A stretch of DNA of 64,000 nt from Streptomyces sp. NBC_00654. GTDB taxonomy: Bacteria > Actinomycetota > Actinomycetes > Streptomycetales > Streptomycetaceae. The notes under the pieces were generated by a model that searched no databases, was not told the DNA's origin, and saw only the letters and a program-made list of their open reading frames with translations. The translations under genes were made by a program, and so were the position numbers. The stretch is taken from the NCBI RefSeq assembly GCF_026341775.1, contig NZ_JAPEOB010000001.1, positions 1,922,001 through 1,986,000 of the forward strand. The letters run 5' to 3'. Of the stretch, positions 42,793 through 51,935 are shown one piece after another (within the stretch, counting starts at the first letter, position 1; every line of letters begins with the position of its first letter).

Positions 42793-43350
42793 ATGAGCCC
42801 CGAGTCCACAGGGCAGAACGAGCACTACCTCACCGTCTTCCGGCGGGGATTCCGTACCTGGCGGGGTAACCGGCCGTTCTGGGCGGGTCTGTTCACCATG
42901 GTGGGCGGTGTACCCATCGCCTACTTCCCGTACGCCAACATGCACCTCGGCAATATGACGCTGGCGATGTCCACCACCGCCGGCGCCGGATCCCTCATCA
43001 TCGGGATCCTGCTGATCACGCTGGGTATGACGATGTGGTTCCACCACATCGTCCGGGTGTTCGCCGGCGTCGCCGCGATCCTGCTGGCGCTGATCTCCAT
43101 ACCGGTCGCCAACATCGGCGGATTCCTGATCGGCTTCCTCTTCTCCCTGCTGGGCGGAGCGCTGTCCATCTCCTGGGCTCCGGGCGAGCCGGCGAAGGAC
43201 GGGGCCGCACCCGGCGAGGACGCCGCCGCGAGCGGGGCGTTCGAGGCGCAGCGGCAGGAGGAAGCGTTCCACGGCGCGGCCGTTCCCCAGCAGCAGGGCG
43301 GGTACGACACATCGGCCGAGGCCGATGGCGGGAGGCATCATGCGGGGTGA
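42793..43350 (+). CDS. DUF6114 membrane protein
   Basis: A 185-aa protein with four hydrophobic segments at about residues 28-48, 55-78, 80-100 and 103-125 (RGFRTWRGNRPFWAGLFTMVGGVPIAYFPY at the start). The last 55 residues are acidic, Gln/Ala-rich and disordered. DUF6114 genes nearly always follow DUF6230 genes in Streptomyces. Its end overlaps the next gene by 11 nt, so translation is coupled. The function is unknown. Confidence 0.88.
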   Translation: MSPESTGQNEHYLTVFRRGFRTWRGNRPFWAGLFTMVGGVPIAYFPYANMHLGNMTLAMSTTAGAGSLIIGILLITLGMTMWFHHIVRVFAGVAAILLALISIPVANIGGFLIGFLFSLLGGALSISWAPGEPAKDGAAPGEDAAASGAFEAQRQEEAFHGAAVPQQQGGYDTSAEADGGRHHAG

Positions 43351-44626
43351 CGACGGACAGCGGATCGACTCCGCCACGGGCGAGGAACTCCGCGAGCGAA
43401 GAGGACCGCGTCACGCGGCCCCCAAGAAGTCGCTGCTGACCAAGCTGCACATGCCCAGCGGCAAGAAGGCGTTCGCGCTCGCCGCGATGCCCACGGCGGT
43501 CTTCGTGGGCATGGGCCTGACGCCCAAGCTGGCACTGGCCGACGACCACACGGACATCCCGTTCGCCCCCGGCCCGTGCGTGACCCGGTCCGACGAGCCG
43601 AGCGAGTCCGAGTCGCCGAAGGCCACACCGTCCCCGTCGGCCACGTCCACGGACGGGGCGGGCAAGGGCGAGGAGGCGGGCGAGGAGCCGGGCAAGGACG
43701 GCACCACGTCCCCGAAGCCCTCGGCCAGTTCCCCGGCGGGCGCGAGCCCGGCGGGCGACACGGCGAAGGAGAAGTCCGCCGCGACCGCCGCCCCCACACC
43801 GACGCCCACCACGTCGAAGAACCCGCTCGACCCGCTCGGTGTCGGCGACGCCCTCCGGGACCTCTTCGACGGCCCGGACGAGGAGACGGCGAGCCCGTCC
43901 CCGAGTGCCACCACCGAGACCCCGAAGCCGTCGGAGTCCGCCACCGACAAGCCCGCCGACAAGGCCGGGGACCAGGTGAAGGACGGGGCGAAGGGAACGG
44001 CCGACAAGACCGCGGACGCCATCCGCGACGCGGCGGACCGGGCGGGCAAGGACGTCGAGGAACTCGACGAGGACGTCAAGGGACTCGACCCCAAGAAGGA
44101 CGAGGACATCCCGGACGGCGCCAAGCCGCGCTTCCCGTGCCCCACCGCCGACCCCGACGCGCTCGCCGCGGCCGACCTGGAGCAGGGCCTGCCGCTGCTT
44201 CCGACCGACCCGTGGATCCTGGAATCGTCGCTCCTCACGCTCAACGGCCTCGACTACAAGGGCATCGTCGAGGTACGGAAGGCGGACGGCAGCATCAAGA
44301 AGGTGCTGAAGTTCACCGCGAGTTCGATCGACATCAAGGATCTCCACCAGCTGACGACCGGCCCGGTGCCCGGCACCACGGGCCATGTGAAGTCACGTCC
44401 GGGGTCCACGTCGACGATCCGCGACGGCACGGTGACGATGTACACGGAGGAGCTGAAGGGCAATCTCTTCGGCCTCATCCCGATCACGTTCAACCCGCAG
44501 ACCCCGCCGCCGCTGAACGTACCCTTCGCCTTCTTCACCAAGGTGAAGGTGGTTCAGGCCGGCCAGTTCGGCGGCTCGCTCACGGTGCCGGGTCTGGAGA
44601 ACTTCTACACCGGCGGCAACGGCTGA
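43340..44626 (+). CDS. Secreted protein with low-complexity linker (third gene of DUF6230 cluster)
   Basis: A 428-aa protein from the ATG at 43340 with GGAGG five bases upstream. A basic N-terminus and a hydrophobic segment (residues 37-60, ALAAMPTAVFVGMGLTPKLALA) form a signal peptide. Residues 75-265 are Ser/Thr/Pro/Lys/Asp-rich linker. The C-terminal 160 residues are ordered (PWILESSLLTLNGLDYKGIVEVRKADGSIKKVLKFTASSIDIKDL), with a repeated beta pattern. The ordered domain could be an envelope-binding module. No enzyme motif is visible. It is convergent with pyk. Confidence 0.85.
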   Translation: MRGDDGQRIDSATGEELRERRGPRHAAPKKSLLTKLHMPSGKKAFALAAMPTAVFVGMGLTPKLALADDHTDIPFAPGPCVTRSDEPSESESPKATPSPSATSTDGAGKGEEAGEEPGKDGTTSPKPSASSPAGASPAGDTAKEKSAATAAPTPTPTTSKNPLDPLGVGDALRDLFDGPDEETASPSPSATTETPKPSESATDKPADKAGDQVKDGAKGTADKTADAIRDAADRAGKDVEELDEDVKGLDPKKDEDIPDGAKPRFPCPTADPDALAAADLEQGLPLLPTDPWILESSLLTLNGLDYKGIVEVRKADGSIKKVLKFTASSIDIKDLHQLTTGPVPGTTGHVKSRPGSTSTIRDGTVTMYTEELKGNLFGLIPITFNPQTPPPLNVPFAFFTKVKVVQAGQFGGSLTVPGLENFYTGGNG

Positions 44627-44658
44627 CCGCCCACCGGCCCGTACGGGAGCCGCACAAC

Positions 44659-44702
44659 GGCTGTGGCCCGCACCCCTGGACGACGGGGTGCGGGCCACAG
44701 CC
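44659..44702. terminator. Perfect 18-bp stem, bidirectional terminator
   Basis: GGCTGTGGCCCGCACCCC (44659-44676) and its complement (44685-44702) around an 8-nt loop, between the convergent secreted-protein gene and pyk. Confidence 0.92.
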
Positions 44703-44722
44703 GGCTGTCACGCGGACAGGGA

Positions 44723-46153
44723 TCAGTCGCGCTCGCCGCCGCCCAGGTGGTGGACCCGGACCATGTTGGTGGTGCCGGGGATGCCGGGGGGCGAGCCGGC
44801 CGTGATGACCATCGTGTCGCCGTCGTTGTAGCGGTTCAGCTTCAGCAGCTCCGCGTCGACCAGCTCGACCATGGCGTCGGTGTTGTCCACGTGCGGCACG
44901 ACATGGGCCTCGACGCCCCAGCTCAGCGAGAGCTGGTTGCGGGTGGACTCGTCCGTGGTGAAGGCCAGGATCGGCTGCGCGACGCGGTAGCGCGAGAGAC
45001 GGCGGGCCGTGTCACCGGACTTGGTGAAGGCGACCAGGGCCTTGCCGTCCAGGAAGTCCGCGATCTCGCAGGCCGCACGGGCCACCGAACCGCCCTGGGT
45101 ACGGGGCTTCTTGCCCGGGACCAGCGGCTGGAGGCCCTTGGACAGCAGCTCCTCCTCGGCGGCGACGACGATCTTCGACATCGTCTTCACCGTCTCGATG
45201 GGGTACGCGCCGACGGACGACTCCGCGGAGAGCATGACCGCGTCCGCGCCGTCCAGGATGGCGTTGGCGACATCGGACGCCTCGGCGCGGGTCGGCCGCG
45301 AGTTGGTGATCATCGACTCCATCATCTGGGTCGCCACGATCACCGGCTTGGCGTTGCGGCGGCACAGCTCGACGAGGCGCTTCTGCACCATCGGGACCTT
45401 TTCGAGCGGATACTCGACGGCCAGGTCACCGCGGGCCACCATCACACCGTCGAACGCCATGACGACGCCCTCCATGTGCTCGACGGCCTGCGGCTTCTCC
45501 ACCTTGGCGATGACGGGGACCCGGCGGCCCTCCTCGTCCATCACCTTGTGGACGTCCTTGACGTCCTCGGCGTCCCGCACGAAGGAGAGCGCCACCAGGT
45601 CGCAGCCCATCCGCAGGGCGAAGCGCAGGTCCTCGACGTCCTTCTCGGACAGGGCCGGGACGTTCACCGCCGCGCCGGGCAGGTTGATGCCCTTGTGGTC
45701 GGAGATGACACCGCCCTCGATGACGATGGTCCTGACCCGGGGGCCCTCGACCGCGACCACCTTGAGCTCGACGTTGCCGTCGTTGATCAGGATCGGGTCG
45801 CCCTTGGCGACGTCGCCGGGCAGACCCTTGTAGGTCGTGCCGCAGATCGACTTGTCGCCGGGGACGTCCTCGGAGGTGATGATGAACTCGTCCCCGCGGA
45901 CCAGTTCCACGGGACCCTCGGCGAACTTCGCCAGGCGGATCTTCGGGCCCTGGAGGTCGGCGAGCACGCCCACCGCGCGGCCGGTCTCGGCGGCCGCCTT
46001 GCGGACCCGGTCGTAACGGCCCCGGTGCTCTTCATGGGTGCCGTGGCTGAAGTTGAAGCGGGCCACGCTCATGCCGGCCTCGATCAGAGCGACGAGCTGC
46101 TCATGGGAGTCGACGGCGGGACCGAGGGTGCAGACGATTTTGGAACGGCGCAT
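44723..46153 (-). CDS. pyk: Pyruvate kinase
   Basis: A 476-aa enzyme that makes pyruvate and ATP from phosphoenolpyruvate. Family motifs are MRRSKIVCTLGPA at the start, SVARFNFSHGTHEEH near residue 30, and MVARGDLAVEYPLEKVPMVQKRL near 245, the active-site signature. It ends with a typical C-terminal allosteric domain. Streptomyces have two pyk genes; this one matches the location of pyk2 in S. coelicolor. A TAGGAT -10 box lies seven bases before the ATG, so the transcript is probably leaderless, and a 12-bp palindrome lies near -25. Confidence 0.97.
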   Translation of the reverse strand: MRRSKIVCTLGPAVDSHEQLVALIEAGMSVARFNFSHGTHEEHRGRYDRVRKAAAETGRAVGVLADLQGPKIRLAKFAEGPVELVRGDEFIITSEDVPGDKSICGTTYKGLPGDVAKGDPILINDGNVELKVVAVEGPRVRTIVIEGGVISDHKGINLPGAAVNVPALSEKDVEDLRFALRMGCDLVALSFVRDAEDVKDVHKVMDEEGRRVPVIAKVEKPQAVEHMEGVVMAFDGVMVARGDLAVEYPLEKVPMVQKRLVELCRRNAKPVIVATQMMESMITNSRPTRAEASDVANAILDGADAVMLSAESSVGAYPIETVKTMSKIVVAAEEELLSKGLQPLVPGKKPRTQGGSVARAACEIADFLDGKALVAFTKSGDTARRLSRYRVAQPILAFTTDESTRNQLSLSWGVEAHVVPHVDNTDAMVELVDAELLKLNRYNDGDTMVITAGSPPGIPGTTNMVRVHHLGGGERD

Positions 46154-46160
46154 GAGGCGG

Positions 46161-46194
46161 ATCCTATCGGTTTGTTTCGCTGCGGAATATTCCG
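46161..46194 (-). promoter_or_regulatory. pyk -10 box and CGGAATATTCCG palindrome
   Basis: On the minus strand, -10 TAGGAT occupies 46161-46166 and the perfect 12-bp palindrome CGGAATATTCCG occupies 46183-46194, in the place of the -35 region. Its position suits a repressor or an activator that touches RNA polymerase. Confidence 0.55.
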
Positions 46195-46227
46195 TCTGGT
46201 GGAAGATACAAAGGGGCGCGGGGGTGC

Positions 46228-47502
46228 TCAGTTGTCGACCTGTCCGACGCCGTTCGGTCCGATGAGGGCGAAGGTCTGGTTCGCGATCTCCAGCTCCTCG
46301 TCCGTCGGCACCACGGCGACGGCCACCCGTGCGTAGTCCGGCGAGATCAGCCGGGGTTCGGCGGACCGTACGGCGTTCAGACCGGCGTCCACCGCCATGC
46401 CGAGCTCCGCGAGCGGGGCGATGGCGGCCTCCCGTACGGGGGCCGAGTTCTCCCCGACCCCCGCCGTGAACACCACCGCGTCCACCCGGCCGAGGACCGC
46501 CGTATAGGCGCCGATGTACTTCTTCAGACGGTGGATGTAGATGTCGAAGGCCAGCGCGGCCCGTTCGTCGCCCTCGTCGACCCGGCGGCGGATCTCCCGC
46601 ATGTCGTTGTCGCCGCACAGCCCGACCAGGCCGCTCCTCTTGTTGAGCAGCACATCGATGTCGTCCGCCGACATGCCCGCCACCCGCTTGAGGTGGAAGG
46701 TGACGGCCGGATCGATGTCCCCGGAACGCGTACCCATCACCAGCCCCTCCAAGGGGGTCAGCCCCATGGAGGTCTCCACGCACCGCCCGCCCGCCACCGC
46801 GGAGGCCGAGGCGCCGTTGCCCAGGTGCAGCACGATGAGGTTGAGGTCCTCCGGCGGGCGGCCCAGCAGCTCCGCCGCCCTGCGCGAGACATACGCGTGC
46901 GACGTGCCGTGGAAGCCGTAGCGGCGGATGCGGTGCGCGTCGGCGGTCTCCACATCGATCGCGTACCGCGCCGCGTGCTCCGGCATCGTCGTGTGGAACG
47001 CCGTGTCGAAGACCGCCACCTGCGGCAGATCGGGGCGCAGCGCCCGCGCCGTACGGATACCGGTGATGTTCGCCGGGTTGTGCAGCGGCGCCACCGGCAC
47101 CAGCCGCTCGATCTCGGTGAGCACCTCATCGGTGATCACCGTCGGCTCGGTGAACCTCAGCCCGCCGTGCACCACCCGGTGGCCGATCGCCGCGAGTTCG
47201 GGGGAGTCCAGGCCGAGCCCGTCCGCCGCCAGCTCCTCGGCCGCCGCCTTCAGGGCCGCCTCGTGGTCGGGGATCCGGCCGGCGCGCTCCCGGGGTTCCG
47301 CGCCGCCGCCGCCGAGCGGGGTGTGCGCCAGGCGGGAGCTCTCCTCGCCGATCCGCTCGACCAGGCCGACCGCGAGCCGGGAGTGGTCGCGCATGTCGAG
47401 GAGCTGGTACTTCACCGACGAGGAGCCGGAGTTGAGGACGAGTACGCGATGGGGTTCCACAGGGGCCGGACCTTCGTCGGTGGGGGTGGTCGTGGGGGAC
47501 AT
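46228..47502 (-). CDS. ackA: Acetate kinase
   Basis: A 424-aa enzyme that interconverts acetyl phosphate and acetate with ADP/ATP. Motifs are VLNSGSSSVKYQL near residue 21, VVHGGLRF near 112, VFDTAFHTTMPEHAARYAI near 165, and RYGFHGTSHAYVSRRAAELL near 190. The ATG at 47502 has GAGGAG nine bases upstream; the GTG at 47511 that overlaps the pta stop has none. A short Pro/Thr-rich N-terminal extension precedes the fold. It is coupled to pta. Confidence 0.96.
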   Translation of the reverse strand: MSPTTTPTDEGPAPVEPHRVLVLNSGSSSVKYQLLDMRDHSRLAVGLVERIGEESSRLAHTPLGGGGAEPRERAGRIPDHEAALKAAAEELAADGLGLDSPELAAIGHRVVHGGLRFTEPTVITDEVLTEIERLVPVAPLHNPANITGIRTARALRPDLPQVAVFDTAFHTTMPEHAARYAIDVETADAHRIRRYGFHGTSHAYVSRRAAELLGRPPEDLNLIVLHLGNGASASAVAGGRCVETSMGLTPLEGLVMGTRSGDIDPAVTFHLKRVAGMSADDIDVLLNKRSGLVGLCGDNDMREIRRRVDEGDERAALAFDIYIHRLKKYIGAYTAVLGRVDAVVFTAGVGENSAPVREAAIAPLAELGMAVDAGLNAVRSAEPRLISPDYARVAVAVVPTDEELEIANQTFALIGPNGVGQVDN

Positions 47503-47507
47503 GGCGT

Positions 47508-49634
47508 TCACTCCTCGGCCTGCGCCTGGATCGCCGTGATGGCCACCGTGTTGACGATGTCCTGGACGAGCGCGCCGCGCGACAGGTCGTTGACCGGCTT
47601 GCGCAGGCCCTGGAGCACCGGGCCGACGGCCACCGCGCCCGCGGAGCGCTGCACGGCCTTGTAGGTGTTGTTGCCGGTGTTCAGGTCCGGGAAGATCAGT
47701 ACGGTGGCCTGGCCCGCCACCTCGGAGCCGGGCATCTTCGTCGCCGCCACGGACGGCTCGACCGCCGCGTCGTACTGGATCGGGCCCTCGACGCTCAGGT
47801 CCGGCCGGGACGCCCGTACCCGCTCCGTCGCCTCCCGCACCTTGTCGACGTCCGCGCCGGAGCCCGAGGTGCCCGTCGAGTACGACAGCATCGCGATCCG
47901 CGGCGCCACCCCGAACCGGGCGGCGGTCGCCGCCGACTGCACGGCGATGTCCGCGAGCTGCTCCGCGTCGGGGTCCGGATTGACCGCGCAGTCGCCGTAC
48001 ACGAGCACCTTGTCGGCCAGGCACATGAAGAAGACGGAGGAGACGATCGAGGCGTCCGGCTTGGTCCTCCCATCGCCCGCCACCGCCCTGCCTGACGAGC
48101 TTCGCTCGGCCCCCTTCGTTCTGATGATCTCGAAGGCCGGGCGGATCGTCGCCGCGGTGGAGTGCACCGAACCGGAGACCATCCCGTCGGCCAGGCCCTC
48201 CTGGACCATCAGGGTGCCGAAGTAGTTCACATCGGCGACGACGTCGTACGCCAGCTCCACCGTCACCCCGCGGTGCGCGCGCAGCGCCGCGTACCGTTCC
48301 GCGAAGCTCTGGCGCAGTTCCGAGGTCTGCGGGTCGATGAGCTGTGTCCCGGCGAGATCGATGCCGAGGTCCGCGGCCTTCTTGCGGATCACGTCGACAT
48401 CGCCGAGGAGGGTCAGCTCGCAGACGTCGCGGCGCAGCAGCACATCGGTGGCGCGCAGTACGCGCTCCTCGGTGCCCTCGGGCAGCACCACCCGGCGCCG
48501 GTCCGCGCGGGCCTGCTCCAGCAGTTCGTGCTCGAACATCATCGGTGTCACCCGGCCGCTGCGCGCCACCGAGATCCGGTCCAGGAGCCCGGCGGTGTCC
48601 ACATGGCGTTCGAAGAGGCCGAGCGCGGTCTCCGCCTTCCGGGGCGTGGCCGCGTTCAACTTTCCTTCCAGCGCGAAGAGTTTCCCGGCTGTCGGGAAGG
48701 AGCCGTCGGCCACCGAGACGACCGGGGTGCCCGGTGCCAGCCGTGCGGCCAGCGTGAGTATCTCCTCGCCGGGCTGCTCGTCCAGGGTCAGCAGTACGCC
48801 CGCGATGGGCGGGGTGCCCGCGCTGTGCGCGGCCAGCGAGCCCACCACCAGGTCCGCCCGGTCCCCGGGGGTGACGACCAGGCAGCCCGGGGTCAGCGCG
48901 TTGAGCAGGTTCGGCAGCATCGCGCCGCCGAAGACGAAGTCCAGCGCGTCCCTGGCCAGGCCCGCGTCGTCGCCGAGCAGCACCGTGCCGTCCAGCGCGG
49001 CGGAGATCTGGGAGACGGTGGGCGCCGAGAGCGCCGGATCGTCCGGGAGCACCGAGACCGGGACGGGCAGCCGGGCCGCGAGCCGTTCGGCGATGATCTC
49101 GCGGTCCTCGGACGCGACCCGGTTCACCACCATCGACAGGACGTCGCAGCCGAGCCCGGCGTACGCGCGGTAGGCGTTGCGGGTCTCGGACCGCACGGAC
49201 TCCGCGGTCTGCCCCTTGCCCCCGACCACCGCGATCACCGAGGCGCCGAACTCGTTGGCCAGACGGGCGTTGAGCGCCAGTTCGTCGGGCAGCTGGGTGG
49301 CGGCGAAGTCGCTGCCGAGGACCAGCACCACCTCGTACTCCCGGGCCACCCGGTGGAAGCCCTCGACGAGCCGGGAGACCAGTTCGTCGGTACCCTGTTC
49401 CGCCTGGATCGCCGAGGCCTCGTGGTAGTCCAGGCCATAGACGTCGGCGGGGCTCTGGGAGAGCCGGTAGCGGGCCCGCAGCAGCTCGAAGAGCCGGTCG
49501 GGACCGTCATGGACCAGCGGGCGGAAGACCCCGACCCGGTCCACCTGACGCGTCAGAAGCTCCATGACTCCCAGCTCGACGACCTGACGGCCGTCTCCCC
49601 GGTCGATCCCGGTCACGTACACGCTGCGCGCCAC
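47508..49634 (-). CDS. pta: Phosphate acetyltransferase (long form)
   Basis: A 708-aa enzyme that converts acetyl-CoA and phosphate to acetyl phosphate and CoA. It is the long form: an N-terminal P-loop-like domain (VYVTGIDRGDGRQVVELGVMELL), a central DRTGG domain (NLLNALTPGCLVVTPGDRADLV) and a C-terminal PTA_PTB catalytic domain from about residue 380. The GTG at 49634 has GGGAGA upstream; longer frames have no support. With ackA it forms an acetate overflow and acetyl phosphate module. Confidence 0.96.
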   Translation of the reverse strand: MARSVYVTGIDRGDGRQVVELGVMELLTRQVDRVGVFRPLVHDGPDRLFELLRARYRLSQSPADVYGLDYHEASAIQAEQGTDELVSRLVEGFHRVAREYEVVLVLGSDFAATQLPDELALNARLANEFGASVIAVVGGKGQTAESVRSETRNAYRAYAGLGCDVLSMVVNRVASEDREIIAERLAARLPVPVSVLPDDPALSAPTVSQISAALDGTVLLGDDAGLARDALDFVFGGAMLPNLLNALTPGCLVVTPGDRADLVVGSLAAHSAGTPPIAGVLLTLDEQPGEEILTLAARLAPGTPVVSVADGSFPTAGKLFALEGKLNAATPRKAETALGLFERHVDTAGLLDRISVARSGRVTPMMFEHELLEQARADRRRVVLPEGTEERVLRATDVLLRRDVCELTLLGDVDVIRKKAADLGIDLAGTQLIDPQTSELRQSFAERYAALRAHRGVTVELAYDVVADVNYFGTLMVQEGLADGMVSGSVHSTAATIRPAFEIIRTKGAERSSSGRAVAGDGRTKPDASIVSSVFFMCLADKVLVYGDCAVNPDPDAEQLADIAVQSAATAARFGVAPRIAMLSYSTGTSGSGADVDKVREATERVRASRPDLSVEGPIQYDAAVEPSVAATKMPGSEVAGQATVLIFPDLNTGNNTYKAVQRSAGAVAVGPVLQGLRKPVNDLSRGALVQDIVNTVAITAIQAQAEE

Positions 49635-50001
49635 GCGTGCTCTCCCGTCCTTATTGGGCAGATTTGGCTGGCATTGCCTCTTGACGATACCTGCGCGGGC
49701 GACTACGCCGCCCGCCGGAGTGACCCATTCTCGGGGCCCGGACCGGGGTCCGGGCCGAGGGGTGCCCGAAGGACGGGTCAGAGGTCCCGCGCCACCCGGA
49801 CACAAGGTCCCGGGGCGGCGGGACGTCCGGCCCCGTCCGCCGCGGGCCTTCGCCCCCGGTTGTCCCGTCGTGCGCCCACTGGAGTAGCCGAAAGCGCGGG
49901 GGCCGGACCCGGCGTGGGACAATCGTCACGGCTCACGGTACGGGGGATTCATCGGCTGGCCCCCGAACAGCGCGGCACTAGCGAGCAGGAGACACAGCAC
50001 G
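49635..50001. other. 367-bp divergent region between pta and pfkA
   Basis: No gene seen. It carries promoters for both genes, an AT-richer stretch near 49660-49690, and a perfect 10-bp hairpin GGCCCGGACC (49735-49744) with GGTCCGGGCC (49747-49756). The pfkA ribosome-binding site AGGAGA is at about 49987-49992. Confidence 0.7.
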
Positions 50002-51027
50002 ATGCGCATCGGAATTCTCACCGCAGGCGGCGACTGCCCAGGCCTGAACGCAGTGATCCGGTCGGTCGTGCACCGCGCCGTCGTGGGTCACGGCGATGAA
50101 GTCATCGGATTCGAGGACGGGTTCAAGGGCCTGCTCGACGGCCACTTCCGGCCGCTCGACCTCAACGCGGTCAGCGGCATCCTGGCCCGCGGCGGCACCA
50201 TCCTCGGATCGGCCCGGCTGGAGCGCGACCGGCTGCGCGAAGCCGCCGAGAACTGCGACGAGCTGAGCCGCCGTTACGGCATCGACGCACTCATCCCGAT
50301 CGGCGGCGAGGGCACGCTCACCGCGGCCCGGATGCTGTCCGACGCGGGCATGCCGGTCGTCGGCGTACCGAAGACCATCGACAACGACATCTCCGCCACC
50401 GACCGCACCTTCGGCTTCGACACCGCGGTGGGCGTCGCCACCGAGGCCATAGACCGGCTCAAGACCACCGCCGAATCGCACCAGCGCGTCATGGTCGTCG
50501 AGGTGATGGGCCGGCACGCGGGCTGGATCGCGCTGGAGTCCGGAATGGCGGGCGGTGCGCACGGCATCTGTCTGCCCGAGCGGCCGTTCCAGGTCGACGA
50601 TCTGGTCAAGATGGTCGAGGAGCGCTTCGCCCGCGGCAAGAAGTTCGCCGTCATCTGTGTCGCCGAGGGCGCGCACCCGGCCGAGGGCACCATGCCGTAC
50701 GCCAAGGGCGAGATCGACCAGTACGGCCACGAGCGTTTCCAGGGCATCGGCAACCGCCTCGCCGTCGAGCTGGAGTCCCGGCTCGGCAAGGAGGCTCGAC
50801 CGGTCATTCTCGGCCATGTCCAGCGCGGCGGCACGCCGACCGCGTACGACCGGGTGCTCGCGACCCGGTTCGGCTGGAACGCGGTCGAGGCCGCGCACCG
50901 CGGCGAATTCGGCCGGATGACGGCCTTGCGTGGAAACGCGATCGAGATGGTGCCGCTCGCCGACGCGGTCACCCGGCTGAAGACGGTGCCCGCGGACCGG
51001 ATGTACGAGGCCGAGTCGGTCTTCTGA
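50002..51027 (+). CDS. pfkA: 6-phosphofructokinase
   Basis: A 341-aa enzyme that phosphorylates fructose 6-phosphate. It has GGDCPGLNAVIR at the N-terminus, PIGGEGT near residue 98 where Gly at the position of E. coli Gly104 favours ATP over pyrophosphate, PKTIDNDI near 122 with the catalytic Asp, and MGRHAGWIAL near 165. Streptomyces have several pfkA genes; this location matches the copy whose loss alters antibiotic output in S. coelicolor (as I recall). GGAGA precedes the ATG. Confidence 0.96.
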   Translation: MRIGILTAGGDCPGLNAVIRSVVHRAVVGHGDEVIGFEDGFKGLLDGHFRPLDLNAVSGILARGGTILGSARLERDRLREAAENCDELSRRYGIDALIPIGGEGTLTAARMLSDAGMPVVGVPKTIDNDISATDRTFGFDTAVGVATEAIDRLKTTAESHQRVMVVEVMGRHAGWIALESGMAGGAHGICLPERPFQVDDLVKMVEERFARGKKFAVICVAEGAHPAEGTMPYAKGEIDQYGHERFQGIGNRLAVELESRLGKEARPVILGHVQRGGTPTAYDRVLATRFGWNAVEAAHRGEFGRMTALRGNAIEMVPLADAVTRLKTVPADRMYEAESVF

Positions 51028-51043
51028 CCGTTTCCGTGCCCGT

Positions 51044-51105
51044 GCTCCGGCCCGGGGCAGCACCAGCGGCCCTGACCGTCCCCCCTGGACGGTCGGGGCC
51101 GGAGC
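51044..51105. terminator. Nested hairpin terminator between pfkA and XRE gene
   Basis: The outer stem GCTCCGGCCC (51044-51053) pairs with GGGCCGGAGC (51096-51105), and the inner stem GACCGTCC (51074-51081) with GGACGGTC (51087-51094). It separates convergent genes. Confidence 0.82.
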
Positions 51106-51110
51106 CCCGA

Positions 51111-51812
51111 TCAGGGACCGGAGTGGCGCTGCACACCCGCCGTCCGCCAGAACTGGTCGACGGCCCGTGCCAGGAACGCACGCCCCGCGTCCCCCGTGGC
51201 TTCCGACCGTTCCTCACCGGTACTGCTCCAGCTCAGCGTCGACACCATCAGCGACCGGTAGTCGGCGTGCAGCTGCTCCAGCACGTCCTGGACCAGGCGC
51301 CGGTCCAGCGGGACGAGCTTGGACACCGGGCGCACATACGCCTGCCAGCGCGTCGTCAGAGCACTGCGCAGCAGCGCCGCCAGTTCCTCGTCCCGGCCCG
51401 CCGCCGTGAGGAACTGCGCCGCCGACAGGCCCAGCACCTCGCGCAGCGCGGCGGACTGCCGCTCGTTGCCCCGCCAGGGGCCCGACTCCTCCATCCGCAG
51501 ATACGCCGACGCGGTCATCCCGACCTGCCGGGCCAGGTCGTCCACCGAGAGGTCCCGGGTCATCCGGTGCTCCCGCAACGTGGAGGCCGCGGCCAGCAGT
51601 TCGCCCGGTGCGCACCACAACACCCCGGCGAGCGCCGTGAGTTCCCGCTCGGACGGCGTCTCCGCTCCGCGCTCCCAGGCGATCACCGTCTCGGCGCTGA
51701 CGCGGAGCCCGTACTGCGCGGCGAGACCGTAGGCGACATGGCCGGGTGCCATCCCCAGAGCCTCGCGGAGTCGGCGCGCGGCGGGGGAACTGAAGGGCGG
51801 GGTGGGGTGCAC
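51111..51812 (-). CDS. XRE-family helix-turn-helix regulator
   Basis: A 233-aa protein from the GTG at 51812 (VHPTPPFSSPAARRLREALGM), preceded by GGTGGGG. An ATG at 51869 with AGGAGG 12 bases upstream would add 19 residues, but that stretch has poor codon bias and looks like promoter. Two XRE helix-turn-helix units are visible: HVAYGLAAQYGLRVSAETVIAWERG near residue 24 and LSVDDLARQVGMTASAYLRMEESG near 88. The C-terminal half is helical and unrecognised. It is convergent with pfkA. Confidence 0.85.
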   Translation of the reverse strand: MHPTPPFSSPAARRLREALGMAPGHVAYGLAAQYGLRVSAETVIAWERGAETPSERELTALAGVLWCAPGELLAAASTLREHRMTRDLSVDDLARQVGMTASAYLRMEESGPWRGNERQSAALREVLGLSAAQFLTAAGRDEELAALLRSALTTRWQAYVRPVSKLVPLDRRLVQDVLEQLHADYRSLMVSTLSWSSTGEERSEATGDAGRAFLARAVDQFWRTAGVQRHSGP

Positions 51813-51935
51813 GGCCCCACCGTAGAAGTCGGGAACGGGCCTGGCTACGGTACGTTCCGCCCAGAACATGCTTCGTAGGAACCTCCTAGGGCGAATCGGG
51901 CCTGTTCGAGACCCCCCGGAACCCCCGGCCGCCCC

